Source: Sphingomonas palmae (lineage in GTDB: Bacteria > Pseudomonadota > Alphaproteobacteria > Sphingomonadales > Sphingomonadaceae). From it: 64,000 nt of DNA. How positions within the stretch are numbered: position 1 is the stretch's first letter; each line of letters begins with the position of its first letter. The translations under genes and the position numbers were made by a program. Where the stretch lies: positions 434,001 through 498,000 of the forward strand of contig NZ_FNZZ01000001.1 of NCBI RefSeq assembly GCF_900109565.1, given 5' to 3'. The notes beneath the pieces are model-generated. The model was not told the DNA's origin and searched no databases. It worked only from the letters and a program-made list of their open reading frames with translations. Shown here piece after piece: positions 30,164 through 39,547 of the stretch.

Positions 30164-31456
30164 TCATTTCCTGTCAACGGCCTGCTTCATCAACGCGCCC
30201 GCCCGCCAGTAAGCGAAGATGGCGACCGGGGTTAGAAGCGCCACGCACAGCATCGCCCAGCGCAGCGATTGTGCGCCGTAGGTCGGCTGCATCGCATCGC
30301 TCAACCGTCCTACCAGGAACGGACCCAGCCCGAGCCCCACCAAATTGATCACCAGCAGCGTCAGCGCCGCCCATACGCTACGCAGCTTGATCGGCGCGAG
30401 ATGCTGGATCAGCGCGAAGGAAGGCCCGAGGTAGGCGCCCGCGAACAACGCCGCGATGAAGTAGCTAGCCAGTGCGATCCTGGGATCATCGACGAAATAG
30501 AAGCCCACTGCGAAGGGAAAGGCGATCAGCTTGAACACCGCCACGACCCAGCTCTGCGCATGCAAGCCGTGCCGTTTCGCCGCGCGGTCGGCCGCAACCC
30601 CGCCGAGCAGCGCCGAGGACGAGCCGATGATCGCGGCCGGCAACGCCACGTACTTTGACACATCCAACATCGACATGCCGAGTGACCGCTGCATGTAGCT
30701 CGGCCCCCATCCTGTCAACGCATAGCCGACCAGCGAGGTGAGCGTCACCGCGACAACCAGGTAGAGCGCGGCGGGATTGCGCCACATTGCGGCGATGCCT
30801 TCGCCTAGCGAGGGCATGGCGGGCGTCTCCATTGCGCGTTGCGCATCGGACAGCCCGCGACGCGGCTCTGCCAGGAAAAGCCACACGATGGCAGCCAGGA
30901 TCACGCCCGGCAGACCGACCACCATCATCGCGACGCGCCAGTTATACGCGTGCGCGACGACACCGCCGATCATCATGCCTAGTCCTCCGCCGAGCAACAC
31001 GCCGAGCGAGTAGATCGCCATTGCCGACGCGCGCTTCTCGGGCGGGTAAAGGTCGGCGATGATCGAGTGACTGGGTGGCCCCGCGCCCGCCTCGCCGACT
31101 CCCACACCGATGCGGGCGAGCATCAGTTGCGTGAAGTTCTGCGCCAAACCCGACATCGCCGTCATCACGCTCCAGACCGCCAGGCTGATCGCGATGATCC
31201 GCTTGCGGCTGGTCCGATCGGCCAGCCGCGCGATCGGAATGCCCAGCGTCGCGTAGAAGATCGCGAACACCAGTCCCGACAGCAGGCCCAGTTGCGTGTC
31301 CGACAACTTCAGATCCGCCTTGATCGCTTCGAGCAGGATGGCGAGGATTTGTCGATCCATGAAGCTGAAGAAATAGGTCAGCGTCAGCAACGCCAGCGTC
31401 AGCCCACGCCGTTTCAACGCCAGCGTGTCGGCGATTTCCGGACGGTTGAATTCCAC
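30164..31456 (-). CDS. MFS transporter, spinster-like
   Basis: A 430-residue, 12-helix major facilitator protein. The loop 2-3 motif is GIPIARLADRTSRKRIIAISL, the YFFSFMDRQILAILLEAIKADLKLSDTQLGLLSGLVFAIFY N-terminus is typical of the spinster-like branch, and GVGVGEAGAGPPSHSIIADLYPPEKRA is the motif before helix 5. A GTG at 31456 with CAGGAG nine bases upstream is preferred to the further GTG at 31486. It follows the TonB receptor on the same strand by about 180 bases and probably moves the imported compound across the inner membrane or exports a product. Confidence 0.9.
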   Translation of the reverse strand: MEFNRPEIADTLALKRRGLTLALLTLTYFFSFMDRQILAILLEAIKADLKLSDTQLGLLSGLVFAIFYATLGIPIARLADRTSRKRIIAISLAVWSVMTAMSGLAQNFTQLMLARIGVGVGEAGAGPPSHSIIADLYPPEKRASAMAIYSLGVLLGGGLGMMIGGVVAHAYNWRVAMMVVGLPGVILAAIVWLFLAEPRRGLSDAQRAMETPAMPSLGEGIAAMWRNPAALYLVVAVTLTSLVGYALTGWGPSYMQRSLGMSMLDVSKYVALPAAIIGSSSALLGGVAADRAAKRHGLHAQSWVVAVFKLIAFPFAVGFYFVDDPRIALASYFIAALFAGAYLGPSFALIQHLAPIKLRSVWAALTLLVINLVGLGLGPFLVGRLSDAMQPTYGAQSLRWAMLCVALLTPVAIFAYWRAGALMKQAVDRK

Positions 31457-31586
31457 CGCGCTGCTCTCCTGCTCTTTCGACCGCACGCTAGCGATCAGCA
31501 GTCAATCGATCCAGCGATGTTACCCGATAGCAACAAACAAACACGATAACCTAATTTATTCTGTTCTCGCTTCTAAATACGCTAAT

Positions 31587-31614
31587 AACGCCGTGCACTT
31601 TCGTACACGGCGTT
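31587..31614 (-). terminator. Hairpin after the TonB-dependent receptor gene
   Basis: A perfect 9-bp stem (31587-31595 with 31606-31614) around a ten-base loop, 26 bases after the receptor stop. The following minus-strand bases (ATTAGCGTATTT) are only mildly T-rich. Confidence 0.45.
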
Positions 31615-31639
31615 ACGATGAAGACTATACGTCGATTTT

Positions 31640-34480
31640 TCAGAAGCGACCGCGTAGTGTTACTCCGTAAGTGCGCGGCTCGGCCAGGAACTGCGAGAAC
31701 AGCTGGCGACCACCCGGATAGATCGGATCCTGAAAGTTGGCGGTGCTGGCGCCCTGCTGGAAGGGCGAATTGAAGGCGACCTGCGCGTAATTCTTGTTGA
31801 GCAGGTTCTGCGCCCACAACTCAATCGAGATACGCTGGTCAGGGGCTCGCACGCCAACACGCGCGTTGACCAGCGCGAACCCATCCTGCTCCTTCTGCGG
31901 GAACAGGTCGGACCCGGTGTTATAGTCGCTGCTCAGACGTGTATCGCCGTAGAACAGCATTGACCATCCGCTGCTGCCGATGTCGGGCGTCCACGCGGCC
32001 GATGCGGTCACGACCACCTTCGGTGCGTTCGACAGATTGTCGCCCGGCAGCTTGCGCAGCGCCTGGTTGAGCGGGGCACCGCTGTTCGATCCGACCAGAT
32101 TATCACGGTACTTCGTGTCCGCGTACGTCAGACCAGCGGTGAAGCGGAAGTCGCGCGCGGGTACCAACGTCGCTTCCAATTCGACGCCCTGCGACACCAC
32201 GCCGTAGCCGACGTTGTCGCGGGCGCATGCCCCGGTCGAGGCAGCAGCGGCGTTATAGTTCGGCGCCGCGGCAAAGGTGCTCTGGTCGCGATCGGCGCCG
32301 TTCAGGCTCTGAGAGCAACCGTTGACGTTCTGCACGATGAACACCGTGCCGTCGAACGTATTGAGCTGGAAGCTGCTGAACTCCTGCCGGAACCCCGCGA
32401 TCGAGAAGGAGAACGGACCGGTCGCGTATTTGGCACCGATCTCGTACGCATTGACCTTCTCCGGGTCGAACTGGAGATTGCCGACCAGCGCCTGCGCGCC
32501 GCCGAGCGAGGCGAAGCTCGTCGTGATCTGCCCGTTGGCCGGTTGCAGCGGCGCCTTGAGCGCGGAGCGATCGAAGTTGAAGCCTCCCGCCTTGTACCCG
32601 CGCGAATAGCTGCCATAGATCAGCAGATCGTCGATCGGCTTCCACGACAGGATCGCGGTACCGGTCAGCTGGTCCTCCGACCGGCGATCTCGGATGCTGA
32701 CACCATTCAGTTCGGCGGTCGAGTTACCCTGGCATCCCAGCCCGATCAGCGCCTGTGCCAGCGCTCGGCGCGTGGCGAGCGCGGGCGTCGCGGCGATCTG
32801 CGCCGCGGTGATGTTCGCCTCGTCCGTCAACGTCTGCTGGAGCGCCACGCAGCCGGTGTTGTCGTTCCCGAACGTGGCGGAAAAGCGCTTGCGCTCGGTG
32901 GTGTAGCGCAGGCCCAGCGTCAGATCGACGTTTGAGGTGACGTGAATGATGTTGTGCGTGAACGCGGCGAAGCTGTCCATGTTCTGGCGGTAGCGATCGA
33001 CCGTCGATCCGCGGTCGTTAATCCCGTCGAGCGTAACAAACCCGTTCGCTACGTCCGCACCACCGACCGCGGCGAGCGTCGCCGGGCCGACGCCGGGCGC
33101 GACGCAGCCGGCACTGTTGGGCGCGTATAGCGCTGCCAGCCCGCCGCCCGAGATAATGCGGCATGTCGCGAAGCGGCCATATTGCGATCCGAAGCGCAGG
33201 TTGCTCTTACCCCGGAATTTCTCGTTGATGTAGAAGCCGCCGATCAGCCAGTCGAGCCGGTCGTTGAACAGGCTTCCGTTCAGTCGCACTTCCTGCGTGA
33301 AGGTCTTGAATCCGCGGCGGTTGTTGCCGTTGGCAGCGTTGTACAGGATGTCGACCGTGCCGTAGTCGGTGTCGCTTCCCTGCGTGTTGTAGTAATCGCG
33401 ATAGGCGGTGATCGAGGTCAGGTTGGTGTCGCCAAACTTCCAGTCGAGCTGCCCCGAAAAGCCGTAATCCTGCGTCTCGCCCTCGTAGCTGCGGCCCTTC
33501 GATACCGACACGTTGCGGCTGTAGCCCTGGTTGAGCGCGCCGAGGTTCTGGCCGAGATCGCGCAGCACGTTGACGATGTTGTTGCCGGTTGGGAGACCGG
33601 TCGTCAGCGGCGTCGCGGGATTGTTGAGGTTGCCGATATATTGGTTGACCGACGCATCGACGTAGGTCGCGGCGCAACATGCCTCGTTGCGCTTGGTATA
33701 GTCGCCGATCAGCCGCAGCGAGATGTCGCTGGTCGGCTCGAACAGCAATTGCCCACGCACGAAGTAGCGGTCGCGGTCGTTGATGCGCGTATCGTTGGTA
33801 CGATCACGGTAAAAGCCGTCGCGCTTGACGTAGACGCCATCCAGCCGCGCGGCGAGCTTGTCGCCCGCGATCGGTCCCGTGACGCCGCCTGCCAATCGCA
33901 CGAAATTATAGTTGCCGTACGTCGCCTCGCCGTTCGCGCCAAAGGTGAAGGCGGGCTTGACGCTGACAATGCTGATGAGGCCGGCCGACGAGTTGCGGCC
34001 GCCGAGCGTGCCCTGCGGTCCGCGCAGCACCTCGATCCGGTCGATCTCGCCCAGTTCGTTCAGGCCAATGCCCGCGCGCGACCGATAGACGCCGTCGACG
34101 AAGACGACGACCGAACTTTCGAGTCCGGGATTGTCGCCGACGGTGCCGATGCCGCGGATACGCGGCGACCCGTTCGCCTCCGACCCCGTCGAGGATACGA
34201 GCAGCGACGGGGCGAGCTGGTTCAACTGCCGGATGTCATTCGCACCCGACAGCGCCAGACTGTCCGCATTCACCGCCGAGATCGCGACCGGAACGTCGGC
34301 GAGCACCTGCGCGCGCCCCTGCGCGGTTACAACGATGTCCGCGGGCGTCGAATCGACGTTGTCGGTCGATTGTGCCGGCGCGGCCTCCGCCGCCCCCGCG
34401 GGCGTGGTCTGCGCGCCGGCCTGCCCCGTGACGACGAAGGCGGCAGCCGCGCACGCCGACAAAAGCACGTGCTTTGTCAT
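31640..34480 (-). CDS. TonB-dependent outer-membrane receptor
   Basis: A 946-residue receptor. The signal peptide ends near residue 22 (TGQAGA), a TonB-box-like DIVVTAQ lies near residue 49, and a plug domain follows with PRIRGIGTVG and IEVLRGPQGTLGGRNSSAG. The long 22-strand beta barrel ends in Phe (LRGRF), the usual BamA signal. Length and sequence style match sphingomonad receptors for hydrophobic or carbohydrate nutrients rather than siderophore receptors, but the ligand is unknown. GGGAGAGGA precedes the ATG. Its position between the MFS gene and acyl-CoA genes points to uptake of the catabolic substrate, energised by the tonB-exbBD operon at 45.3-47.8 kb. Confidence 0.93.
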   Translation of the reverse strand: MTKHVLLSACAAAAFVVTGQAGAQTTPAGAAEAAPAQSTDNVDSTPADIVVTAQGRAQVLADVPVAISAVNADSLALSGANDIRQLNQLAPSLLVSSTGSEANGSPRIRGIGTVGDNPGLESSVVVFVDGVYRSRAGIGLNELGEIDRIEVLRGPQGTLGGRNSSAGLISIVSVKPAFTFGANGEATYGNYNFVRLAGGVTGPIAGDKLAARLDGVYVKRDGFYRDRTNDTRINDRDRYFVRGQLLFEPTSDISLRLIGDYTKRNEACCAATYVDASVNQYIGNLNNPATPLTTGLPTGNNIVNVLRDLGQNLGALNQGYSRNVSVSKGRSYEGETQDYGFSGQLDWKFGDTNLTSITAYRDYYNTQGSDTDYGTVDILYNAANGNNRRGFKTFTQEVRLNGSLFNDRLDWLIGGFYINEKFRGKSNLRFGSQYGRFATCRIISGGGLAALYAPNSAGCVAPGVGPATLAAVGGADVANGFVTLDGINDRGSTVDRYRQNMDSFAAFTHNIIHVTSNVDLTLGLRYTTERKRFSATFGNDNTGCVALQQTLTDEANITAAQIAATPALATRRALAQALIGLGCQGNSTAELNGVSIRDRRSEDQLTGTAILSWKPIDDLLIYGSYSRGYKAGGFNFDRSALKAPLQPANGQITTSFASLGGAQALVGNLQFDPEKVNAYEIGAKYATGPFSFSIAGFRQEFSSFQLNTFDGTVFIVQNVNGCSQSLNGADRDQSTFAAAPNYNAAAASTGACARDNVGYGVVSQGVELEATLVPARDFRFTAGLTYADTKYRDNLVGSNSGAPLNQALRKLPGDNLSNAPKVVVTASAAWTPDIGSSGWSMLFYGDTRLSSDYNTGSDLFPQKEQDGFALVNARVGVRAPDQRISIELWAQNLLNKNYAQVAFNSPFQQGASTANFQDPIYPGGRQLFSQFLAEPRTYGVTLRGRF

Positions 34481-34627
34481 CTGATCCTCTCCCTCAGGCC
34501 GGCGCTGTTGCGCGCCGTACCGTATGTTCGAGTAGATCGGATCGGGCCAATCAGATCAAGACAGTTTGGCTGCTATAACGTGATTATTCGCGTACCGATT
34601 GCTTGATCGGTGTTATTCAACTGACGA

Positions 34628-35692
34628 TCAGTAATCGTTGAGACGCCCGAAGCGGTCGCGATGGTAGGCGGCGTTGCCCCACATCGCCTCCAGCACGGCC
34701 GCGCGCTTCAGGTACAGACCGGCGTCATATTCGTCGGTCATGCCGACGCCGCCATACAATTGCACCATCTCGCGCGTCACGAGCCGCAGCGTGTCGCCCG
34801 CGGTCGCCTTGGCAAGGCTGACCGCCTGATCGATGTCGGAGCGACCGGCGTCGATCGCTTCGAGCGCGCCCTCGACCGTGGAGCGCATCAGTTCGAGCTC
34901 GGTCAGCATCTTTGCCATGCGATGCTGTAGCGCCTGGAAGGTCGACAGCACCTGTCCGAACTGAACCCGCTGCTTGAGGTAGTCGAGCGTCTGATGGAAC
35001 GCGCTGTCCGCCATGCCCAGCATCTCGGCCGCGGTTACCGCCGCCGCACGATCGGCGACCGCCGCGGTCAGCTCGATACCGCCGAGCTTTTCGGCAACAG
35101 CATTATCGAAGCGCACCTCGGCATGGCTGCGGCTGTCCGCCATGTGGCGCGAGGTGACAGTCACGCCGTCACCTTTGGCAACGAGGTAGAGCCCGTCTTC
35201 AGCCGCGACGACGAACGCGTCGGCCCCGTCACCTTCCGCGACAAAGGCCTTGGTACCGCTCAGTTTTCCGTCCGTGACCTTGGCCTGCACCGAAAGATTA
35301 TGCGTCGGCCCCTCGTCGATCGCGAGCGTCGCCACTGCCTCTCCGCTCGCCAGCCGGGGCAGCCACTCCTGCTTCGCCTTGTCGGACTTGCCCATCACGA
35401 TCGCGCTCGCCGCCACCGCGGTCGACGACAGCGGCGAGGCGGCGAGATTGCGGCCGAGCTGTTCGACGACGAGCCCGAGCGACAGATAACCGAACGCCGA
35501 TCCGCCGAATTCTTCCGGGATGACGATCCCGCCCCAACCCATCTGCCCGATCGCACCCCATGCCTCGGGATCGAAGCCCGTCGCAGGCGCTGCGTCGCGC
35601 AACTTGCGAAACGCAGTGACCGGGCTCTCATTGTCGGCCCACTCGCGCGCCATGTCGCGCAACATCACCTGTTCGTCGTTTAAAGCGGCCAT
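34628..35692 (-). CDS. acyl-CoA dehydrogenase, probable smaller subunit of a heteromer
   Basis: A 354-residue acyl-CoA dehydrogenase homologue, shorter than the usual 380-400. It has the N-terminal helical domain, a beta domain (MADSRSHAEVRFDNA) and a C-terminal helical domain ending LYGGVGMTDEYDAGLYLKRAAVLEAMWG. The C-terminal pattern GGVGMTDEYDAGLYLKRA is that of the FadE/ChsE subunits which pair with a second dehydrogenase in steroid and branched-acid degraders. The partner is probably the adjacent gene at 35838. GAGGAA precedes the ATG. The exact substrate is unknown. Confidence 0.9.
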   Translation of the reverse strand: MAALNDEQVMLRDMAREWADNESPVTAFRKLRDAAPATGFDPEAWGAIGQMGWGGIVIPEEFGGSAFGYLSLGLVVEQLGRNLAASPLSSTAVAASAIVMGKSDKAKQEWLPRLASGEAVATLAIDEGPTHNLSVQAKVTDGKLSGTKAFVAEGDGADAFVVAAEDGLYLVAKGDGVTVTSRHMADSRSHAEVRFDNAVAEKLGGIELTAAVADRAAAVTAAEMLGMADSAFHQTLDYLKQRVQFGQVLSTFQALQHRMAKMLTELELMRSTVEGALEAIDAGRSDIDQAVSLAKATAGDTLRLVTREMVQLYGGVGMTDEYDAGLYLKRAAVLEAMWGNAAYHRDRFGRLNDY

Positions 35693-35837
35693 GTGTCGTT
35701 CCTCGATTGCGGTCGCAGCGCTGAATGGAAGGTCGGGGAGTTAAGCCGGGGAGGAGGAAGTGTTCTGCCGCACTTGCCCCCTCGACCCGGCCCTCTCCGG
35801 ACGCTGACGGTACAATGCCGCCGCGCCTACCTCGTGT

Positions 35838-37058
35838 TTATTGGTGGTCGAGCATGCCCAGGATGCGCTTGGCGATGACGTTGTTCTGAATCTCCGACGA
35901 ACCGCCGTAGATCGACACCGCCTTGCCCCACAGCCAGGTACGCGTCTGCGTCAGCTCTTCCTCGCTGAAGCCTTCGCCCTCCCAGCCGAGCCCCTGCATC
36001 CCCATGATCTCGATGTTGAGCTCGGCGCGGTCCTGCGTGATCCGCGCGCCGACGTTCTTCATGATCGAGGTCGCGGCAGACGGCCCCGCGTTACCCTTCG
36101 CCTCGAGCGCGGCACGACGAAGCGTCAGCGCGAACGCGCGCTGGTCCATCTCGTGCTTGATGATGCGGGTGCGCAGGTCGGCGTCGGAGAGGCGCCCGTC
36201 CGCGTCGATGCCGCGATACTTCTTCGCGATGCTGGGCACGCTGTTGCCGGCGTTCATCCGGCTGGCCGACCCGCTGCCGCCCGACAGAGAGCTACGCTCG
36301 TGCTGGAGCAGGCGCGTGCCGATCGTCCAGCCCTGCCCCTCGTGACCGACAAGGTTTTCCTTTGGCACGCGAACGTTGGTGAAGAAGGTTTCGCAGAACG
36401 GCGACTGCCCGCTGATCAAGCGGATCGGCTTGGTCTCGACGCCCTCGGCATCCATGTCGATCAGCAGAAAACTGATCCCGGCATGCTTCTGCGTCTTGTC
36501 GGTGCGCACCAGCGCGAAGCACTTGTCAGCCCATTGTCCGCCGCTGGTCCAAGTCTTCTGGCCGTTGACGAGGTAGTGATCGCCCTTGTCCTCGGCGAAG
36601 GTTTGCAAGCTCGCGAGGTCGGAACCGGCGCCCGGTTCGGAATAGCCCTGGCACCAGCGCACCTCACCCCGGACGATGCCGGGAATGTGCTCGCGCTTCT
36701 GCTCCTCGGTGCCGTATTCGAGCAGCGTCGGCCCGAACATCATAACACCCATGCCGCCGATCGGATTATAGGCGCCGACGCGCGCGAGCTCTTCCTGCAC
36801 GATGCGCGCCTGAGCGCGGTCGAGACCGCCGCCGCCATATTCCTTCGGCCAGGTCGGCACGCCCCAGCCCTTCCCCCCCATCGCCTCGCGCCACTTGCGC
36901 TGATCGGGTGTCTCGTCGCCCGGACCCTCGATTGCGGACATGGCATTGTCGGTTCCACGCAGCGACGCGGGGAAGTTGGCGGCGATCCACTCGCGTGCTT
37001 CCTGGCGGAAGTCGTCGCCCATGTCGGCGGGACGGGTCTGTTCGGCGGCGCTCGCCAT
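35838..37058 (-). CDS. acyl-CoA dehydrogenase, probable larger subunit of a heteromer
   Basis: A 406-residue FAD-dependent acyl-CoA dehydrogenase. Features include GWGVPTWPKEYGGGGL, WCQGYSEPGAGSDLASLQT (beta-domain flavin contact), NGQKTWTSGGQWAD and the C-terminal SIYGGSSEIQNNVIAKRILGM. The IYGGSSEIQ motif is typical of FadE/ChsE subunits acting with a shorter partner, here the gene at 34628, 145 bases downstream. ATG 37058 has GGAG nine bases upstream and is preferred; ATG 37103 would add 15 residues. Confidence 0.92.
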   Translation of the reverse strand: MASAAEQTRPADMGDDFRQEAREWIAANFPASLRGTDNAMSAIEGPGDETPDQRKWREAMGGKGWGVPTWPKEYGGGGLDRAQARIVQEELARVGAYNPIGGMGVMMFGPTLLEYGTEEQKREHIPGIVRGEVRWCQGYSEPGAGSDLASLQTFAEDKGDHYLVNGQKTWTSGGQWADKCFALVRTDKTQKHAGISFLLIDMDAEGVETKPIRLISGQSPFCETFFTNVRVPKENLVGHEGQGWTIGTRLLQHERSSLSGGSGSASRMNAGNSVPSIAKKYRGIDADGRLSDADLRTRIIKHEMDQRAFALTLRRAALEAKGNAGPSAATSIMKNVGARITQDRAELNIEIMGMQGLGWEGEGFSEEELTQTRTWLWGKAVSIYGGSSEIQNNVIAKRILGMLDHQ

Positions 37059-37146
37059 CGCGTCAGTCTCCACGTTCTGAATAAACGGTATGCTCGTGCT
37101 CATGCCATAATCGCGGCGTAGTGCAAAGCGCGAAGCGCGCGATCGG

Positions 37147-37932
37147 TCAGTTCTCCCGACCCGGTCGTCGACTGAGCCCTACGTCGAGGTGCGCGCCGGC
37201 ATCGACCAGCATCACCTCGCCGGTGATCGCGCGCATCGCCGGGTCGAGCAGCATCTCGATCGGGGTCGCGACCTCGTCAGGACCAGTCGCGAGCGCCATC
37301 GGCGTCGCGGCAGCCACCTTGGCGTTGAGTTTCGCGAAGCCTTCCTCACCAAGCCGCTTCTCGAACCAGCCCGTGCCGACGTAGCCCGGCGCCACCGCGT
37401 TGACGCGAATCACTGGCGACAGGACCCGTGCCAGGCTTTTCGTCATCGTGATCAGCGCGCCTTTGGAGGCTGCATAGGCGACCGACGAGCCGATCCCGAA
37501 CACGCCCGCGACACTGGCGACGTTGACGATCGCCCCTTGCGCGCTCCCGCGCAGCGCCGGCGCGGCAGCGCGGATCATCTGAAACGCGGCAATGACGTTC
37601 AGCTGATAGACGTCGACGAAGTCGGCGGCGTCGAGCGCGTCGAGGTCCTCGTGGGCCGCGAACCTGGTGCGGCCTGCGTTGTTGACGAGGAAATCGACGC
37701 GTCCGAAGCGATCGATCGCAGCGGCGACAAGCTCGCGGCACGCTGCGTCTTCCACGATGTCCGCCTGCACCGCGATTGCGCCATGCCCGACCTCGTACGC
37801 CAATGCTTCGGCATCATCGCGGCTGGAGGCGTAGTTGATCACGCACGACACACCGCGCGCCGCCAGCCGCCGCACCGTCGCCGCTCCGATCCCGGTACCA
37901 CCACCCGTCACGATCGCCACCGAACCCTGCAT
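37147..37932 (-). CDS. SDR-family oxidoreductase
   Basis: A 261-residue classical SDR with cofactor motif TGGGTGIG, NNAG (FLVNNAGRTRF) and the catalytic Ser and YxxxK in ASVAGVFGIGSSVAYAASKG. The start at 37932 is chosen because GGAGG lies eight bases upstream; the next ATG at 37974 has no such site. It is divergent from the acyl-CoA ligase gene at 38006. It probably oxidises a 3-hydroxyacyl or ketone group in the catabolic route. Confidence 0.9.
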   Translation of the reverse strand: MQGSVAIVTGGGTGIGAATVRRLAARGVSCVINYASSRDDAEALAYEVGHGAIAVQADIVEDAACRELVAAAIDRFGRVDFLVNNAGRTRFAAHEDLDALDAADFVDVYQLNVIAAFQMIRAAAPALRGSAQGAIVNVASVAGVFGIGSSVAYAASKGALITMTKSLARVLSPVIRVNAVAPGYVGTGWFEKRLGEEGFAKLNAKVAAATPMALATGPDEVATPIEMLLDPAMRAITGEVMLVDAGAHLDVGLSRRPGREN

Positions 37933-38005
37933 CACATCTGCCTCCACCGCGTTTTCGAACAACGCGTATGGCATTCGTCAACCGGTTCGCCTAGCGCATG
38001 CGCGT

Positions 38006-39547
38006 ATGAGCGAAGAGCAAGATACCGCTAGCCTGCTTGCACAGGAGTTCGGCACGCTGAGTGACCTGATCCGCGTTCACGCGCGGCGCCAGCCTGACAA
38101 GCTGGCGATCGCGGACGATGAGACGCAGGTCAGTTACGGCGAGCTCGATCGCTTGATGGACCGCGTGGCGGCCGCGTTGCAGCACGGCGGGACACGGCCC
38201 GGACAGGCGGTGGCGTCGGTTGCCTACCCGAGCGTCGGGCAGGCACTGGTCTTCCTGGGCGCACTTCGCGCCGGTGCCGTCGCCGCACCGATCCAGCCCT
38301 CGGCGACACCCGATCAGATCGCGGCGATGATCGCGGACTGCGGTGCGCGGACCGTCTTCCTAGACGCCGCCAATGCGGACGCGCTCATCGAGCAGAGGCT
38401 GGCTGCCGAGGTGGTGTTGCTCGATCATCTCGAAGTCTGGCTCGCATCCGTTGACAACGAGCCGCAGCTGGTCGAGGTCGGCCCCGAGGACGGCTTCAAC
38501 ATCATCTACTCGTCGGGCACCACCGGCACGCCCAAGGGGATCGTGCAGAGCCACGCGATGCGCTGGCAGCATTTGTCGCGCAACGCAGTCGCCGGGTTCG
38601 ACACTGCCGTGACGCTGATCGCGACGCCGCTCTACTCGAACACGACCTTGGTCAGCTTTCTGCCGACGCTCGGCTGGGGCGGCAGCGTCGTGCTGATGAA
38701 GAAGTTCGACGCGAACGCCTACCTCACGCTCGCGGAGCGTTACCGCGCGACCCACACCATGTTGGTGCCAGTACAGTACCAGCGCATCATGGCGCTGCCC
38801 GACTTCGACCGGTTCGACTTGTCGTCGTTCCGGTTCAAGACCTGCACCTCAGCACCATTCAGCGCAGCGCTGAAGCGCGATGTCGTCGCGCGCTGGCCGG
38901 GACTGCTGGTGGAATATTACGGCATGACCGAGGGTGGAGGCACCTGCGCGCTGAACGCGAGTGAGCATCCGGACAAGCTCCACACCGTTGGGCGACCGCT
39001 GCCAGGACACGACATTCGCCTGATCGACGATGATGGTCGTGAGGTCGCCGCGGGCGAGATGGGCGAGGTCGTCGGTCGTTCGGGCGCGATGATGAGCGGC
39101 TATCACGGGCGCGAACAGGCCACGGCCGACGCGACGTGGATCTCGCCCGAAGGTCAGCGCTTCATCCGCCACGGCGACGTCGGTCGCTTCGACGCCGACG
39201 GGTTCCTCACCCTGACCGACCGCAAGAAAGACATGATCATCTCGGGGGGCTTCAACATCTTTCCGTCCGACATCGAGGCGGAGCTGGCGGAACACCCCGC
39301 GGTCGCCGACTGTACCGTCGTCGGCGTCGCGTCGGAGCAATGGGGCGAGACACCGGTTGGCTTCTACGTGCCCCGCGAAAACGCGAAAACCGGCACGGGG
39401 GAAGTGCTCGCCACGGTCAACGCGCGGCTCGGAAAGACGCAACGGCTGTCGGCATTGTACCAGTGCAACGAACTGCCGCGCAGCGCGATCGGCAAGGTGT
39501 TGAAGCGCGAGCTGCGCGACCGGCTCGCCGCGGGGGACTTCGCATGA
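38006..39547 (+). CDS. acyl-CoA ligase (AMP-forming), class I adenylate-forming enzyme
   Basis: A 513-residue ANL-superfamily enzyme that would adenylate a carboxylic acid and transfer it to CoA. Motif order: YSSGTTGTPKG phosphate loop, YYGMTEGGG (A5), DVGRFDADGFLTLTDRKKDMIISGGFNIFPSDIEAEL (A7-A8 hinge) and the C-terminal catalytic Lys in PRSAIGKVLKREL. The upstream extension has no similarity and overlaps the SDR gene, so ATG 38006 is used, although its ribosome-binding site is weak. A 10-bp palindrome GCGCATGCGC lies immediately before the start. Its stop overlaps the thioesterase start (ATGA). It probably activates the imported acid. Confidence 0.93.
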   Translation: MSEEQDTASLLAQEFGTLSDLIRVHARRQPDKLAIADDETQVSYGELDRLMDRVAAALQHGGTRPGQAVASVAYPSVGQALVFLGALRAGAVAAPIQPSATPDQIAAMIADCGARTVFLDAANADALIEQRLAAEVVLLDHLEVWLASVDNEPQLVEVGPEDGFNIIYSSGTTGTPKGIVQSHAMRWQHLSRNAVAGFDTAVTLIATPLYSNTTLVSFLPTLGWGGSVVLMKKFDANAYLTLAERYRATHTMLVPVQYQRIMALPDFDRFDLSSFRFKTCTSAPFSAALKRDVVARWPGLLVEYYGMTEGGGTCALNASEHPDKLHTVGRPLPGHDIRLIDDDGREVAAGEMGEVVGRSGAMMSGYHGREQATADATWISPEGQRFIRHGDVGRFDADGFLTLTDRKKDMIISGGFNIFPSDIEAELAEHPAVADCTVVGVASEQWGETPVGFYVPRENAKTGTGEVLATVNARLGKTQRLSALYQCNELPRSAIGKVLKRELRDRLAAGDFA

